A stretch of DNA of 64,000 bases from Branchiostoma floridae (GCF_000003815.2 NC_049992.1:15662391-15726390); one strand, 5' to 3'; positions 1-12,392 are shown, numbered from the stretch's first letter. The notes: generated from the sequence alone by a model not told the origin. Numbers and translations: made by a program.

Positions 1-1548
1 TATGTATTGAAATGTCGGAAGTCCGATCGTAAGGGGTCGATTTTTTGCGGTTACCGAAGGGTTCGTTTAGCGGTTAGCGGTTATCCCCCAGGTGAGCCTT
101 CATTCGTATGTAGAAAAGTTACAAAGTAATTTTGGGTACTCAAATCACTTTGTACCTTTTGCCCACGGGTTTCACAATTGATATTCAAGTGTTGAAAGTA
201 ACGCACATTATGTTTGAAATTTCGGAAGTCCGATCGTAAGGGGTCGCTTTTTTGCGGTTACCGAAGGGTTCGCTTATCGGTTAGCGGTTATCCCCCAGGT
301 GAGCCTTCATTCGTTTGTAGAATAGTCACAAAGTAATTTTGGGTACTCAAATCACTTTTTACCTTTTGCCCACGGGTTTTACTATGATATTCAAGTGTTG
401 AAAGTAACGCACATTATGTTTGAAATTTCGGAAGTCCGATCGTAAGGGGTCGATTCTTTGCGGTTACCGAAGGGTTCGCTTATCGGTTAGCGGTTATCCC
501 CCAGGTGAGCCTTCATTCGTATGTAGAAAAGTTACAAAGTAATTTTGGGTACTCAAATCACTTTTTACCTTTTGCCCACGAGTTTTACTTTGATATTCAA
601 GTGTTGAAAGTAACGCACATTATGTTTGAAATTTCGGAAGTCCGATCGTAAGGGGTCGCTTTTTTGCGGTGACCGAAGGGTTCGCTTATCGGTTAGCGGT
701 TATCCCCCAGGTGAGCCTTCATTCGTATGTAGAAAAGTTACAAAGTAATTTGGGGTACTCAAATCACTTTTTACCTTTTGCCCACGGGTTTCACTATGAT
801 ATTCAAGTGTTGAAAGTAACGCACATTATGTTTGAAATTTCGGAAGTCCGATCGTAAGGGGTCGCTTATTTGCGGTGACCGAAGGGTTCGCTTATCGGTT
901 AGCGGTTATCCCCCAGGTGAGCCTTCATTCGTATGTAGAAAAGTTACAAAGTAATTTTGGGTACTCAAATCACTTTTTACCTTTTGCCCACGGGTTTTAC
1001 TATGATATTCAAGTGTTGAAAGTAACGCACATTATGTTTGAAATTTCGGAAGTCCGATCGTAAGGGGTCGCTTTTTTGCGGTGACCGAAGGGTTCGCTTA
1101 GCGGTTAGCGGTTATCCCCCAGGTGAGCCTTCATTCGTATGTAGAAAAGTTACAAAGTAATTTTGGGTACTCAGATCGTATTTTTACGTTTTGCCCACGG
1201 GTTTTACTATGATATTCAAGTGTTGAAAATAACGCACATTATGTTTGAAATTTCGGAAGTCCGATCGTAAGGGGTCGATTTTTTGCGGTTACCGAAGGGT
1301 TCGCTTAGCGGTTAGCGGTTATCCCCCAGGTGAGCCTTCATTCGTATGTAGAATAGTCACAAAGTAAATTTGGGTACTCAAATCACTTTTTACCTTTTGC
1401 CCACGGGTTTTACTATGATATTCAAGTGTTGAAAGTAACGCACATTATGTTTGAAATTTCGGAAGTCCGATCGTAAGGGGTCGATTTTTTGCGGTTACCG
1501 AAGGGTTCGCTTAGCGGTTAGCGGTTATCCCCCAGGTGAGCCTTCATT
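1..1548. repeat. 206-bp satellite array, block A
   Basis: About 7.5 head-to-tail copies of a 206-bp unit. The landmark 'aggggtcg' recurs at 32, 239, 445, 651 and 857, a spacing of 206-207. Each unit contains a conserved run with 'gtgagccttcattcgt', 'gggtactcaaatcac', 'cacgggttttactatgat' and 'gaagtccgatcgtaagg'. Copies are very similar, with recurring variants (gcttatcgg or gcttagcgg; gtagaaaag or gtagaatag), so the array is young or homogenised. The array runs off the left edge of the window. Short open frames inside it repeat once per unit and are not genes. Confidence 0.97.
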
Positions 1549-1582
1549 ATATTTCAGCCATACCATAGGTATGGTGAAATAT
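1549..1582. repeat. Hairpin at the satellite junction
   Basis: An imperfect palindrome: ATATTTCAGCCATACC faces GGTATGGTGAAATAT with one bulged base and a 3-base loop. It begins exactly where block A of the satellite stops, in the middle of a unit, so it may be the terminus of the sequence that interrupts the array. Confidence 0.7.
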
Positions 1583-1597
1583 ATTGTATTCGTCATG

Positions 1598-1627
1598 TTT
1601 CTTTCTTTCTTTCTTTCTTTCTTTCTC
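1598..1627. repeat. (CTTT)n microsatellite
   Basis: About seven uninterrupted CTTT units lie 16 bp after the junction hairpin, inside the segment that interrupts the satellite. Confidence 0.95.
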
Positions 1628-1668
1628 CTGTCAAATCTTCAGAACACGGTATCTCCGTTGTTCCTCAA

Positions 1669-2230
1669 CCGAATGACTTGAAATTTGGCACAAGGGTAGA
1701 GTGGGCCAATACCCTCGGATGTTTTTTTCATTTTTTCCATATCTGTCTCTTAAATGATTTTCTTNNNNNNNNNNNNNNNNNNNNNNNNNNNNNNNNNNNN
1801 NNNNNNNNNNNNNNNNNNNNNNNNNNNNNNNNNNNNNNNNNNNNNNNNNNNNNNNNNNNNNNNNATTTGGTACAGATGTGCGTTGATAAGTCCCGCATAT
1901 AGATTCGATATCAGTTTTGGTGTACAGTATAACGAAATACTTATTTTTGCGATTTTTTGGTCATTTTTTTACCAAAAAAGGACACTTTTGGCTCCTGTAC
2001 CTTGGTTTTAGAACCGGATGACCTAAAATTTAGTATAGGAGTGCCCTAGACATATGCGCACATGGATTCAATTACACTTGAGGCATACGGTACAAGAAAA
2101 TGCTTAATTTTGCGATTATTTGGCCATTTGATGACCAAAAAGTACACTTTTGGCTCTTGTGCTCTGGTTTTATAACCAAATGACCTAAATTTTGGTAAAA
2201 GGGTGCACTAGATATTTATTCAAATGAAAC
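1669..2230. repeat. Degenerate ~165-bp tandem repeat
   Basis: Three diverged copies of a phrase (gaatgacttgaaatttggca at 1669, ggatgacctaaaatttag near 2016, aaatgacctaaattttgg near 2178). Between the last two, both copies also carry a matching 'tttttgcgattatttgg...ccaaaaa...acacttttggctc' body. The spacing of the last two is about 160-165 bp. A 100-base assembly gap (1765-1864) interrupts it, so the copy number is uncertain. This repeat is unrelated to the 206-bp satellite around it. Confidence 0.7.
1765..1864. other. Assembly gap (100 N)
   Basis: A run of exactly 100 N, probably a gap of unknown size inside degenerate tandem repeats. Confidence 0.99.
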
Positions 2231-2305
2231 ATATATAATTTTTGTCATAGACTACGTCAAAATTATATATTTGGGGATTTTTTTTGTCATTTTCCAGTAG
2301 CCAGA

Positions 2306-2335
2306 GGGGTCAATGACCTTAAGGTCGTTGACCCC
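2306..2335. repeat. 30-bp near-perfect palindrome
   Basis: GGGGTCAATGACCTT is followed directly by AAGGTCGTTGACCCC. The arms are complementary over 15 bp with one mismatch and no loop. It lies between two families of degenerate tandem repeats. It could be a cruciform-forming terminus or a dimeric protein-binding site; nothing in the sequence decides between these. Confidence 0.75.
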
Positions 2336-2455
2336 CAGCTGCAGATTGCACCTACTGGCATATATGTCTATTTAATCTAATTAGATAGGTAACCAATCAC
2401 TTAGCCTGAATCTATATCCTAAAGAGGGGGGGTGGCAGCCAATCAGCGAGCCCGG

Positions 2456-3110
2456 TGTTATCTGGAAGAGTCCATTCTTACACGGAGGGGTTCATTTTTT
2501 TTTTAAATTCATCATTGTACTGGTGAAGTCTTTCAGTGGATGCATTTTTGGACAGGTCTATTTTGCAATTTTACAGAATGTGTGCTGGAAGAGTCTATTC
2601 TCGCACGGAGGGGGGATTTTTCAAAATTCATATTTTGGACTTTGGTGACTTCTAGTTTGTCAAAGTCTTTCAGTCGGGTTATTTTTGGACTGGTCTAATT
2701 TGCAATTTTACATTGGGTGTTCTGGAAGAGTCCATTCTTGCATAGAGGGTTTTTTTTTAAATCTATTTTTTGGACTTCAGTGATTATGTCAAAGTCCTAT
2801 TTTAGCGGATGTATTTTTGGACTGCTCTACTTTACATGGAAGAGTCCATTTTTTGCACACGGAAGGGGGATTTTTTTCAAATTCAGTTTTGAACGGGTGA
2901 TGATTCAAAATTCAATTTTAGTGGAAGTGTTTTTAGACTGGTCTATTATACCTTTTTATGCACTGGGACCTTTTTTGCTAAATTCAATTTTGGATTTGGT
3001 TTCTTATTCAAAAGGCCAAGGTTTCAGTGGGAGTATTTCTGGACTGGTCTATTGTGAAAATTCACATAGGGTGCACTGGAGTCCATTCTTGAACGGTGAA
3101 TTTTGTAAGA
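2456..3110. repeat. Degenerate ~120-130-bp tandem repeat
   Basis: Five imperfect copies of a unit beginning 'tggaagagtccattctt(a/g)cacggagggg' at about 2462, 2587, 2720, 2838 and 3076. Each is followed by a T-rich tract, 'aaattca', then 'ttttggactggtcta'. Divergence is much higher than in the flanking satellite, so this is an older array. The 221-codon open frame across it reflects base composition and ends in a satellite unit, so I do not call it a gene. Confidence 0.8.
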
Positions 3111-3246
3111 CTCATTTTTTGGTTAAACCGTCATTAGTAAAAGTGATTTTTCAAATGGGTGATTTTGAAATAGCCTATTGTTGCATGGGGAGGGAGATGG
3201 CTGAAATATGCTGTATTTGCTCTCAAGCAAATGTCGGCCTTTCTAG

Positions 3247-4002
3247 TTCGTATGTAGAAAAGTTACAAAGTAATTTTGGGTACTCAAATCACTTTTTACC
3301 TTTTGCCCACGGCTTTTACTTTGATATTCAAGTGTTGAAAGTAACGCACATTATGTTTGAAATTTCGGAAGTCCGATTGTAAGGGGTCGCTTTTTTGCGG
3401 TTACCGAAGGGTTCGCTTAGCGGTTAGCGGTTATCCCCATGTGAGCCTTCATTTGTATGTAGAATAGTTACAAAGTAATTTTGGGTACTCAAATCACTTT
3501 TTACCTTTTGCCCACGGCTTTTACTTTGATATTCAAGTGTTGAAAGTAACGCACATTATGTTTGAAATTTCGGAAGTCCGATCGTAATAAGGGGTCGCTT
3601 TTTTGCGGTTACCGAAGGGTTCGCTAAGCGGTTAGCGGTTATCCCCAGGTGAGCCTTCATTCGTATGTAGAATAGTTACAAAGTAATTTTGGGTACTCAA
3701 ATCACTTTTTACCTTTTGCCCACGGCTTTTACTATAATACTCAAGTGTTGAAAGTAACGCACATTATGTTTGAAATTTCGGAAGTCCGATCGTAAGGGGT
3801 CGCTGAAAAAGCGGTTACCGAAGGGTTCGCTTAGCGGTTAGCGGTTATCCCCCAGGTGAGCCTTCATTCGTATGTAGAAAAGTTACAAAGTAATTTTGGG
3901 TACTCAAATCACTTTTTACCTTTTGCCCACGGGTTTTACTATGATATTCAAGTGTTGAAAGTAACGCACATTATGTTTGCAATCTCGGAAGTCCGATCGT
4001 AA
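3247..4002. repeat. 206-bp satellite array, block B
   Basis: About 3.6 copies of the same 206-bp unit as block A, in the same orientation. This block and the next contain a sub-variant with 'ccccatgtgagcc' in place of 'cccccaggtgagcc', 'cacggctttt' in place of 'cacgggtttt', and in some copies an extra 'aat' (cgtaataagg). The unit near 3800 reads 'cgctgaaaaagcgg' where others read 'cgcttttttgcgg', which looks like a tiny inversion. The block ends at an assembly gap. Confidence 0.97.
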
Positions 4003-4910
4003 NNNNNNNNNNNNNNNNNNNNNNNNNNNNNNNNNNNNNNNNNNNNNNNNNNNNNNNNNNNNNNNNNNNNNNNNNNNNNNNNNNNNNNNNNNNNNNNNNN
4101 NNNNNNNNNNNNNNNNNNNNNNNNNNNNNNNNNNNNNNNNNNNNNNNNNNNNNNNNNNNNNNNNNNNNNNNNNNNNNNNNNNNNNNNNNNNNNNNNNNNN
4201 NNNNNNNNNNNNNNNNNNNNNNNNNNNNNNNNNNNNNNNNNNNNNNNNNNNNNNNNNNNNNNNNNNNNNNNNNNNNNNNNNNNNNNNNNNNNNNNNNNNN
4301 NNNNNNNNNNNNNNNNNNNNNNNNNNNNNNNNNNNNNNNNNNNNNNNNNNNNNNNNNNNNNNNNNNNNNNNNNNNNNNNNNNNNNNNNNNNNNNNNNNNN
4401 NNNNNNNNNNNNNNNNNNNNNNNNNNNNNNNNNNNNNNNNNNNNNNNNNNNNNNNNNNNNNNNNNNNNNNNNNNNNNNNNNNNNNNNNNNNNNNNNNNNN
4501 NNNNNNNNNNNNNNNNNNNNNNNNNNNNNNNNNNNNNNNNNNNNNNNNNNNNNNNNNNNNNNNNNNNNNNNNNNNNNNNNNNNNNNNNNNNNNNNNNNNN
4601 NNNNNNNNNNNNNNNNNNNNNNNNNNNNNNNNNNNNNNNNNNNNNNNNNNNNNNNNNNNNNNNNNNNNNNNNNNNNNNNNNNNNNNNNNNNNNNNNNNNN
4701 NNNNNNNNNNNNNNNNNNNNNNNNNNNNNNNNNNNNNNNNNNNNNNNNNNNNNNNNNNNNNNNNNNNNNNNNNNNNNNNNNNNNNNNNNNNNNNNNNNNN
4801 NNNNNNNNNNNNNNNNNNNNNNNNNNNNNNNNNNNNNNNNNNNNNNNNNNNNNNNNNNNNNNNNNNNNNNNNNNNNNNNNNNNNNNNNNNNNNNNNNNNN
4901 NNNNNNNNNN
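4003..4910. other. Assembly gap (908 N)
   Basis: A run of N flanked on both sides by the 206-bp satellite in matching orientation, so the missing sequence is almost certainly more satellite. Confidence 0.99.
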
Positions 4911-6636
4911 AGGGGTCGCTTTTTTGCGGTTACCGAAGGGTTCGCTTAGCGGTTAGCGGTTATCCCCATGTGAGCCTTCATTTGTATATAGAATAGTTAC
5001 AAAGTAATTTTGGGTACTCAAATCACTTTTTACCTTTTGCCCACGGCTTTTACTTTGATATTCAAGTGTTGAAAGTAACGCACATTATGTTTGAAATTTC
5101 GGAAGTCCGATCGTAAGGGGTCACTTTTTTGCGGTTACCGAAGGGTTCGCTTATCGGTTAGCGGTTATCCCCCAGGTGAGCCTTCATTCGTATGTAGAAA
5201 AGTTACAAAGTAATTTTGGGTACTCAAATCACTTTTTACCTTTTGCCCACGGGTTTTACTATGATATTCAAGTGTTGAAAGTAACGCACATTATGTTTGA
5301 AATTTCGGAAGTCCGATCGTAATAAGGGGTCGCTTTTTTGCGGTTACCGAAGGGTTTGCTTAGCGGTTAGCGGTTATCCCCATGTGAGCCTTCATTCGTA
5401 TGTAGAAAAGTTACAAAGTAATTTTGGGTACTCAAATCATTTTTTACCTTTTGCCCACGGGTTTTACTATGATATTCAAGTGTTGAAAGTAACGCACATT
5501 ATGTTTGAAATTTCGGAAGTCCGATCGTAAGGGGTCGATTTTTTGCGGTTACCGAAGGGTTCGCTTATCGGTTAGCGGTTATCCCCCAGGTGAGCCTTCA
5601 TTCGTATGTAGAAAAGTTACAAAGTAATTTTGGGTACTCAAATCACTTTTTACCTTTTGCCCACGGGTTTTACTTTGATATTCAAGTGTGAAAGTAACGC
5701 ACATTATGTTTGAAATTTCGGAAGTCCGATCGTAAGGGGTCGCTTTTTTGCGGTTACCGAAGGGTTCGCTTAGCGGTTAGCGGTTATCCCCATGTGAGCC
5801 TTCATTCGTATGTAGAATAGTTACAAAGTAATTTTGGGTACTCAAATCACTTTTTACCTTTTCCCCACGGCTTTTACTATGATATTCAAGTGTTGAAAGT
5901 AACGCACATTATGTTTGAAATTTCGGAAGTCCGATCGTAAGGGGTCGCTTTTTTGCGGTGACCGAAGGGTTCGCTTAGCGGTTAGCGGTTATCCCCCAGG
6001 TGAGCTTTCATTCGTATGTAGAAAATTTAAAAAGTAATTTTGGGTACTCAAATCACTTTTTACCTTTTGCACACGGGTTTTACTATGATACTCAAGTGTT
6101 GAAAGTAACGCACATTTTGTTTGAAATTTCGGAAGTCCGATCGTAAGGGGTCGCTTTTTTGTGGTTACCGAAGGGTTCGCTTATTGGTTAGCGGTTATCC
6201 CCCAGGTGAGCCTTCATTCGTATGTAGAAAAGTTACAAAGTAATTTTGGGTACTCAAATCACTTTTTACCTTTTGCCCACGGGTTTTATTTTGATATTCA
6301 AGTGTTGAAAGTAACGCACATTATGTTTGAAATTTCGGAAGTCCGATCGTAAGGGGTCGCTTTTTTGCGGTGACCGAAGGGTTCGCTTAGCGGTTAGCGG
6401 TTATCCCCCAGGTGAGCCTTCATTCGTATGTAGAAAAGTTACAAAGTAATTTTGGGTACTCAAATCACTTTTTACCTTTTGCCCACGGGTTTTACTATGA
6501 TATTCAAGTGTTGAAAGTAACGCACATTATGTTTGAAATTTCGGAAGTCCGATCGTAAGGGGTCGATTTTTTGCGGTTACCGAAGGGTTCGCTTATCGGT
6601 TAGCGGTTATCCCCCAGGTGAGCCTTCATTCGTATT
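4911..6636. repeat. 206-bp satellite array, block C
   Basis: About 8.4 copies of the 206-bp unit, with variants of both sub-types interspersed. The last unit breaks off after 'ccttcattcgtatt' near 6636 and the sequence becomes unrelated AT-rich DNA. Block C and block B bracket the 908-N gap and are probably one array. Confidence 0.97.
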
Positions 6637-6901
6637 TTCGGGTTTTACTATGATTTGCGTCTTATATTCACGGATTACTTCGCAATTCGAACCGGAACCT
6701 TAAGGCCTCATACCGGACTTTTGTTGCCTCATTTACAATAGTGCTTAAATATGCAACTTTAATGGGCGAAAATCCAATAAAGAAACAGCTCTACTGGAGA
6801 TGTTTTAATTTCTATTGAAAAAGCACTTATCCAGTAAAATCCAATAAAAAAAATTCCCCAAAATCTGACCGGGGGATCGATTTTTTATATATCTATAACT
6901 A

Positions 6902-7510
6902 NNNNNNNNNNNNNNNNNNNNNNNNNNNNNNNNNNNNNNNNNNNNNNNNNNNNNNNNNNNNNNNNNNNNNNNNNNNNNNNNNNNNNNNNNNNNNNNNNNN
7001 NNNNNNNNNNNNNNNNNNNNNNNNNNNNNNNNNNNNNNNNNNNNNNNNNNNNNNNNNNNNNNNNNNNNNNNNNNNNNNNNNNNNNNNNNNNNNNNNNNNN
7101 NNNNNNNNNNNNNNNNNNNNNNNNNNNNNNNNNNNNNNNNNNNNNNNNNNNNNNNNNNNNNNNNNNNNNNNNNNNNNNNNNNNNNNNNNNNNNNNNNNNN
7201 NNNNNNNNNNNNNNNNNNNNNNNNNNNNNNNNNNNNNNNNNNNNNNNNNNNNNNNNNNNNNNNNNNNNNNNNNNNNNNNNNNNNNNNNNNNNNNNNNNNN
7301 NNNNNNNNNNNNNNNNNNNNNNNNNNNNNNNNNNNNNNNNNNNNNNNNNNNNNNNNNNNNNNNNNNNNNNNNNNNNNNNNNNNNNNNNNNNNNNNNNNNN
7401 NNNNNNNNNNNNNNNNNNNNNNNNNNNNNNNNNNNNNNNNNNNNNNNNNNNNNNNNNNNNNNNNNNNNNNNNNNNNNNNNNNNNNNNNNNNNNNNNNNNN
7501 NNNNNNNNNN
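6902..7510. other. Assembly gap (609 N)
   Basis: A run of N. The flanks (6637-6901 and 7511 on) are unique AT-rich sequence without satellite, so nothing can be said about its content. Confidence 0.99.
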
Positions 7511-9322
7511 CTCCTAAACTGGTTGTTTAATCTGATCAGTAAAACGTTACATATTCTATGCTGCTGCTGCAGACTTCCAGATCAATGCGGTTTCCTGTGG
7601 TAAGAAATGCCACAAACCTGTATTTACTGGACCCACCTACAGGAATCATATATGTGCATCCCGTATATATACGGGTTCATCAGGACAGCCTTGTAGATAC
7701 CAGATCTATACATATATTACTGTATGTACATAGTACATATCATATTGTACATAGTATATATTGAAATATGTTCGTGTCTTGTTTTAGGGAAATATAGTCT
7801 TAACCAGCCACGACAACTCATTAGTGATGAGAGTCCTTGTTTCTTACTTTATGACCAATGGCCATAATCTGCATGCTCAAATGAGGTGCTTTTAGCCATC
7901 TCTCTTAAAGCCAATGCGACTTAGGTCTAAACAATGCAGCGCAATAAAGACCAAGATTCCCCATTATATAGCGCAAGAGATAAACACCCAAGTACGTCAA
8001 TGGGGACATCCTATCTCAAGAGGGCTTTATAACGTCATTTACGCCCGAAATCACCCAGCTACTTGATGTAATCTATAGATACCTAACTGTCAAACGGATT
8101 TGCAGTCATAGACGGATTTGAAAGGGTTTACAGCTGTGTATTGACATACATCTTCCAGGTCCACAACTTAAACGCAGTTACACCTAAAAAATGGGAGATC
8201 AAATTCCAACCTAATTGCAGCTAGTGCGTCAATATGGAAGTAACAATCTTTCTTTCTATGACACATAATGTTTGTAGAGGATGTAATGTATCAATGCTAT
8301 TGGAAAATTCGGGAACAATGTGGCGAGTCATGATGCCACTTCGCTAGAAGACTAAGTGTGTGGCATCCATGCGGTGAAGAGGGCTATATGCTGTGATTCC
8401 GATGGCAAAAATTAGCATGAGGCACTAGGCACATTAGCGTGAGGCACAAGACTGGAATTCCATAGGATGGGGCTTGATAAAACAGACTAGGATATCACAT
8501 TGGATAAAATATGGTTGAATAACACGTAGCATAACAAGTTATAGCTCAACACATGATTTATGTTTGATGGAAGCAGGTTTATTGTAACTGCGCACATTGA
8601 TGCGATGAGAAAATCGTTAGGCTCGACTGTTATGCAGCTGTGGAGTAGAATGGACTGGGGATGATCCTGGTTTTTTGATGCAGAAAAACGTTAGGGGCTC
8701 AAGTCGCGCTTTTATGACACGTCACATCAATTATCTAATACATAACTTTGTCTTTCCTTCACACAGTAACTCGCAAAAAAAAACCGTCAGATAACCGTAA
8801 GATAATCATACTGACTTACTTGATACTTGATAAGGTCTCTTCATCGTTGTGTCAAGTGGTCTGCATCAAGGCAACGTCTCTTGTGGACCATCCTGCGTCA
8901 TTCCATGCAATTCTGGGCCGTCACTTCTACGTCTCTAAGATAATCATACGAACCCAGATTGTAATAGAATGTTACAACTTCCGCTGTCTATACGTGTTGC
9001 TCATCTTCTAAGGTTGTGCCCCTTTGTTAATAATGTCTATGGCTCTATTTTATTAATGAGGTTCAAACGTTGATTCAAAGAATAAAGCTTCTGCAACTGT
9101 TTTGTAGTTTTACATGAATAGATTGATACTCTAAAGAGGGCGTATTTTCAACTAAAAATAAACTTGGATTATAGCAGTTAGTAGGGATATCATCAGGTTA
9201 ATTTGACTCTTCAGACAATAACGATGTTACCTGGTTTGGATATGTCTTCTCGTCATTGCAGAGTGGACCGTGAAACAGCATCAAGATTGCTTCGCCAAGG
9301 GAGTGCATCCTATGGCAAAGAC
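7511..9322. other. Non-coding stretch, no gene seen
   Basis: Open frames are short, lack recognisable domains and have no matching splice sites. The only structure I see is a perfect 16-bp palindrome, cccgtatatatacggg at 7660-7675, and AT-rich 'gtacatag' repetition at about 7720-7760. Some of it may be decayed transposon sequence. Confidence 0.6.
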
Positions 9323-9843
9323 AAGAAAAGCGCCGCCCAACGGTTAAAATTATCATTGCAGGAAAACCCGCATCCGTCATGGTTAAAACTAACTTGGATG
9401 GTATCACATCAAACAGGCCATACAAGATCGATGCACAAAGTCTGGAAGACTGGTATCATTCACCAAGTTGACTACTACATGTACATCGAACTAGTTTCCC
9501 TTCTACAGCTACGGTCATGGCTACATGTTTAAAATTAATGATGTCGTCATCCATAAAACTTACCTGCCGTGGCCTTGCTGACATTGTATTTCCATGTCCC
9601 GTGAACAGCAGTACAGAAGAGGTTGGTGCCCATCATAAGCTGTGGTGTTAGAAACTACTGCACGAGTCTCCCAACAAGACGATGTGTCAGCTCTGGCCCG
9701 TAGGTCTACCTGGACACGCTCAGCCAGTGGTGACCAGAACTGCATGCAAAGAGACAGAATAATCTTTGTGTACTATTCACAGCGTCACACCTGTCCCCGC
9801 GCACCACAGACAGGTGGTCAGTTAACTCAATTTTGGAGGGTAA

Positions 9844-9901
9844 CCAATCAGAGGAGTTATGCAAATGTACACGTATGCTAATGAGTGCAGGGGTATAAAA
9901 G
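9844..9901 (+). promoter_or_regulatory. Promoter-like CCAAT, octamer and TATA cluster
   Basis: On the plus strand, in order: CCAAT (9844-9848), a perfect octamer ATGCAAAT (9859-9866), an octamer-like ATGCTAAT (9875-9882) and TATAAAAG (9894-9901). The spacing is that of a compact TATA promoter, and octamer plus TATA is known from histone H2B and snRNA promoters. No histone or snRNA lies downstream; the next open frame (10020-10265, 81 codons) matches nothing I know. It could be the promoter of a transposon, a non-coding RNA or a lost gene, or a chance cluster. Confidence 0.45.
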
Positions 9902-10272
9902 GGAAAGATATTATCACAAAAAAAGGCGCACAGTTTGACTTTGGGGAGGAAGATAAAAAGGTGGTTGGCAGAAACAGGCGAAAATTAAAGTCGGGTCAAT
10001 TAGGGACAGTAGGAAGGGTATGAGGGTGTTGAGATATAAAGAAGAAGGTATCTTTACCCTAAACACCCAACCATCCTCTCTAATTTCTTATGGCTTGGGA
10101 AAAGTACTCGCCTCGCTCTCTGCTCAGGGATGGAGACTTTCCGCACTCCTTATCCCTCCATCACCTGTCTGGGACGCGGGGTATGGGTGTGGTGGTATGA
10201 ATCTTCCACTATATCAATCTAACCATGGCATAATTATAGTTGACCAGCGTTTGATGTCCAATTAAACTTAAG

Positions 10273-10303
10273 GTTAGCAAGGAGGTTGAAAACCTTCTTG
10301 AGG
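10273..10303. repeat. AAGGAGGTT hairpin, copy near 10.3 kb
   Basis: GCAAGGAGGTT, a 3-base loop, then AACCTTCTTGAGG. The arms pair over about 10 bp with one mismatch. It belongs to the dispersed hairpin family also seen at 19488 and 36727, and lies just inside the right arm of the inverted repeat at 9323-10392. Confidence 0.65.
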
Positions 10304-10861
10304 TTAGTTATTTACCCTGTTACAAAGAAAACCTTCCTGTGGATGCGGGTTTACCTGCAATGATGATTTCAGCCGTTTAACGGCGCTTTTCTTCTTAAGA
10401 TACACCAGCCTAAAGGATACACAAAACTTTCTTGTTCCTAGATCCTCATTCTTGCGACAAAAAGGCTTGTCCAAACAAGAAATACATCTTTATGTACAAA
10501 ATTCGTCTTTGAATACAAAAGAAAAGAAAGACATATAAAAGAAATATTCTAATGAATAAAGACGCACTTACTCCCTGCAAATCAGAGTTGCTTGGAGTGT
10601 ATTGACTCTCTCAAGAAAGATGCTAAAAATGCCCGCAAACATCCGGCCAGCACAGTATCACACTGTGTACGACTTGAAGGACATGTTGCAATACCAACCA
10701 ATGTAGATAGGTGGCGCTGTGAGACCGCCTGTAAAGTCATGTCCAAACTTTGTAATGTTTACACATTTATTCCAGCCATGTAACTTTCCTCTTACGCTAC
10801 TTGTTTGTTCTAATTGTGTTTCATCTACAAATGAAAAGAAGTTACGAATGTGTGCCTTGTA

Positions 10862-12043
10862 TGAGGGTCTGCATGGGGGGTCCTGACAACGCTTTACGCT
10901 AAATTCGGGACGGTCGACAACGCTTTACGTTAAATTCACGAAGGCAGGCAACGTTTTACGCTAAATTCAGACAGACTGACAACGGTTTACGCTAAATTAT
11001 GGAGGCGGGGTCGTGCTCCGCAAGAAAAGATTGAAATTTTGACTCTCTGAAACACTATTCCCTGCATTTTGAAGGGAAATTTTCGCTGGCAAACAAAGCT
11101 AAGTTAAATGGCATTTCTAATTAAAGAGTCGCAGGGGTTCAGCGTAAGCTTATGAGGGTGACGCCAGCCAACTTATTTTTGCCACGTCGAGCGCCGAAGG
11201 AAAGTCCGGGAAAATTTTGAAATCCTGCCCCCCTGAAACGCCAGTTTTTTTGGCTATAATAGAAAACTTAGTGAAATTACATTTCTATCAGTAAAAAATG
11301 TGTTTGAGGTTGACACGTCACATCCCCCAGCCATGATACATATTTTTTACGAAGTCGATGACCGAAGGTGAATAGAGTGGCAAAGGAGATCCGGCTAAAT
11401 TTTGAAATCTTGACCCTCTATAAAACGATATTTTGTGCATTTTGATGGGCAAATTTCTATTAGCAAAACAGATCTTTGAGGTTGACACACATCCCCAACA
11501 TATTTTCAGAATTTCGAGTTCCAAAGGCGCGAGGTGGCACAAGGAGGACCATGGAAATTTTGAAACCTTGACCCTCTAAAATGATATTTCCTGCATTCTG
11601 ATGGGCAAATTTTGCTGGCAGACTAAGCTAACTTCAATGACATTTCTATTTGCAAAAAAAAGAAGATTTTTGAGGGTATATACCATATTTTTACCATGTC
11701 GATGACCGAAGGTGAAAGGAGTCGCAAGTGAGGTCCGGCGAAATTTTGAAATCTTGATCCTCTGAAATTTCCTGTGTTTTGAAGGACTAAATTTACTGGT
11801 AGACTACGTTTCGACTTACGAAATTTGGGAGGCCAGCTACGATTTACGGGTAATTTTTAGGCTTAATTACGCTTTACGTGAAATTTTTAGGCTAGATTAC
11901 GCCTTACGTGAAATACACTGGCTACGCTTTACGGTAAATTTTCCATCCTCACTACGAATTACGTGAAAATAGCTTACCCTACGAATTACGGGAATTAAAA
12001 AGGCCTGCCTACGCCTTACGGAAAAGAGCATGCAGACCCTCAG
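10862..12043. mobile_element. 1.18-kb inverted-repeat DNA element
   Basis: The ends are GAGGGTCTGCATG (10862-10874) and its exact reverse complement CATGCAGACCCTC (12031-12043). Just inside each end lie subterminal arrays: about four 'acgctttacgctaaatt' units every ~31 bp at 10889-10999, and six or more complementary-type 'attacg(c/a)(c/a)ttacg' units at 11810-12020. The middle holds about five diverged copies of a 160-190-bp block beginning 'gaaattttgaaatcttgaccctct' near 11030, 11207, 11394, 11550 and 11733. There is no transposase frame, so it is non-autonomous. A second, much shorter member is at 62819-63003. Subterminal repeats of this kind are typical transposase-binding sites of DNA transposons. 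I see no clear target duplication and cannot assign a superfamily. Confidence 0.8.
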
Positions 12044-12077
12044 GAAGGTGGAAATCGGGTTCTTGGTCCCTTAGCAT

Positions 12078-12111
12078 AAGGAGCTTTTATCAAGATTGAT
12101 AAAAGCTTCTT
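12078..12111. repeat. Hairpin, 16-bp arms
   Basis: AAGGAGCTTTTATCAA, a 2-base loop, then TTGATAAAAGCTTCTT. The arms pair over 16 bp with one mismatch. Its outer AAGGAG...CTTCTT resembles the AAGGAGGTT hairpins at 10275, 19488 and 36727, so they may share an origin. Confidence 0.75.
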
Positions 12112-12349
12112 GCTTAGCAAGACAACTTTCCCAGCCAGAGAAGGCCAATTGCTTATTATGCTCTTTTGTTCTTCAATCAATCACAAACAATACTAAACCA
12201 ACAGACTGTATACATCAGAACTGCACTGCTTCCCAATGTTGTGCTTTGTGGCTTGGGTGGTAAGGGTTTACGATTATGACTTACAATTGTATTTTGGCCC
12301 AGGTTCTAATTGTCTACAAGAGTATAAAGGGGTTGCATTTCATTTGCTA

Positions 12350-12392
12350 ATCGACGTGCAGTCTGATAACAGTTATTAGACTGCACGTCGAT
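12350..12392. repeat. Hairpin, 20-bp arms
   Basis: ATCGACGTGCAGTCTGATAA faces TTATTAGACTGCACGTCGAT across a 3-base loop, with a single mismatch that would be a G-U pair in RNA. It is an unusually strong stem-loop in otherwise featureless DNA. It could be a short foldback repeat or a structured RNA; I recognise no known RNA family. Confidence 0.75.

Larger units (their letters stand above)
9323..10392. repeat. Inverted-repeat arms ~1 kb apart
   Basis: The 53 bp at 9323-9375 (aagaaaagcgccg... ending in cccgcatcc) recur in reverse complement at 10341-10392. The arms share 'agaaaagcgccg', 'atcattgcagg' and 'aaacccgcatcc', with mismatches between them. The arms enclose the promoter-like cluster at 9844-9901. 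A decayed foldback element or the termini of a non-autonomous transposon are the likely explanations. I could not see a clear target duplication. Confidence 0.6.
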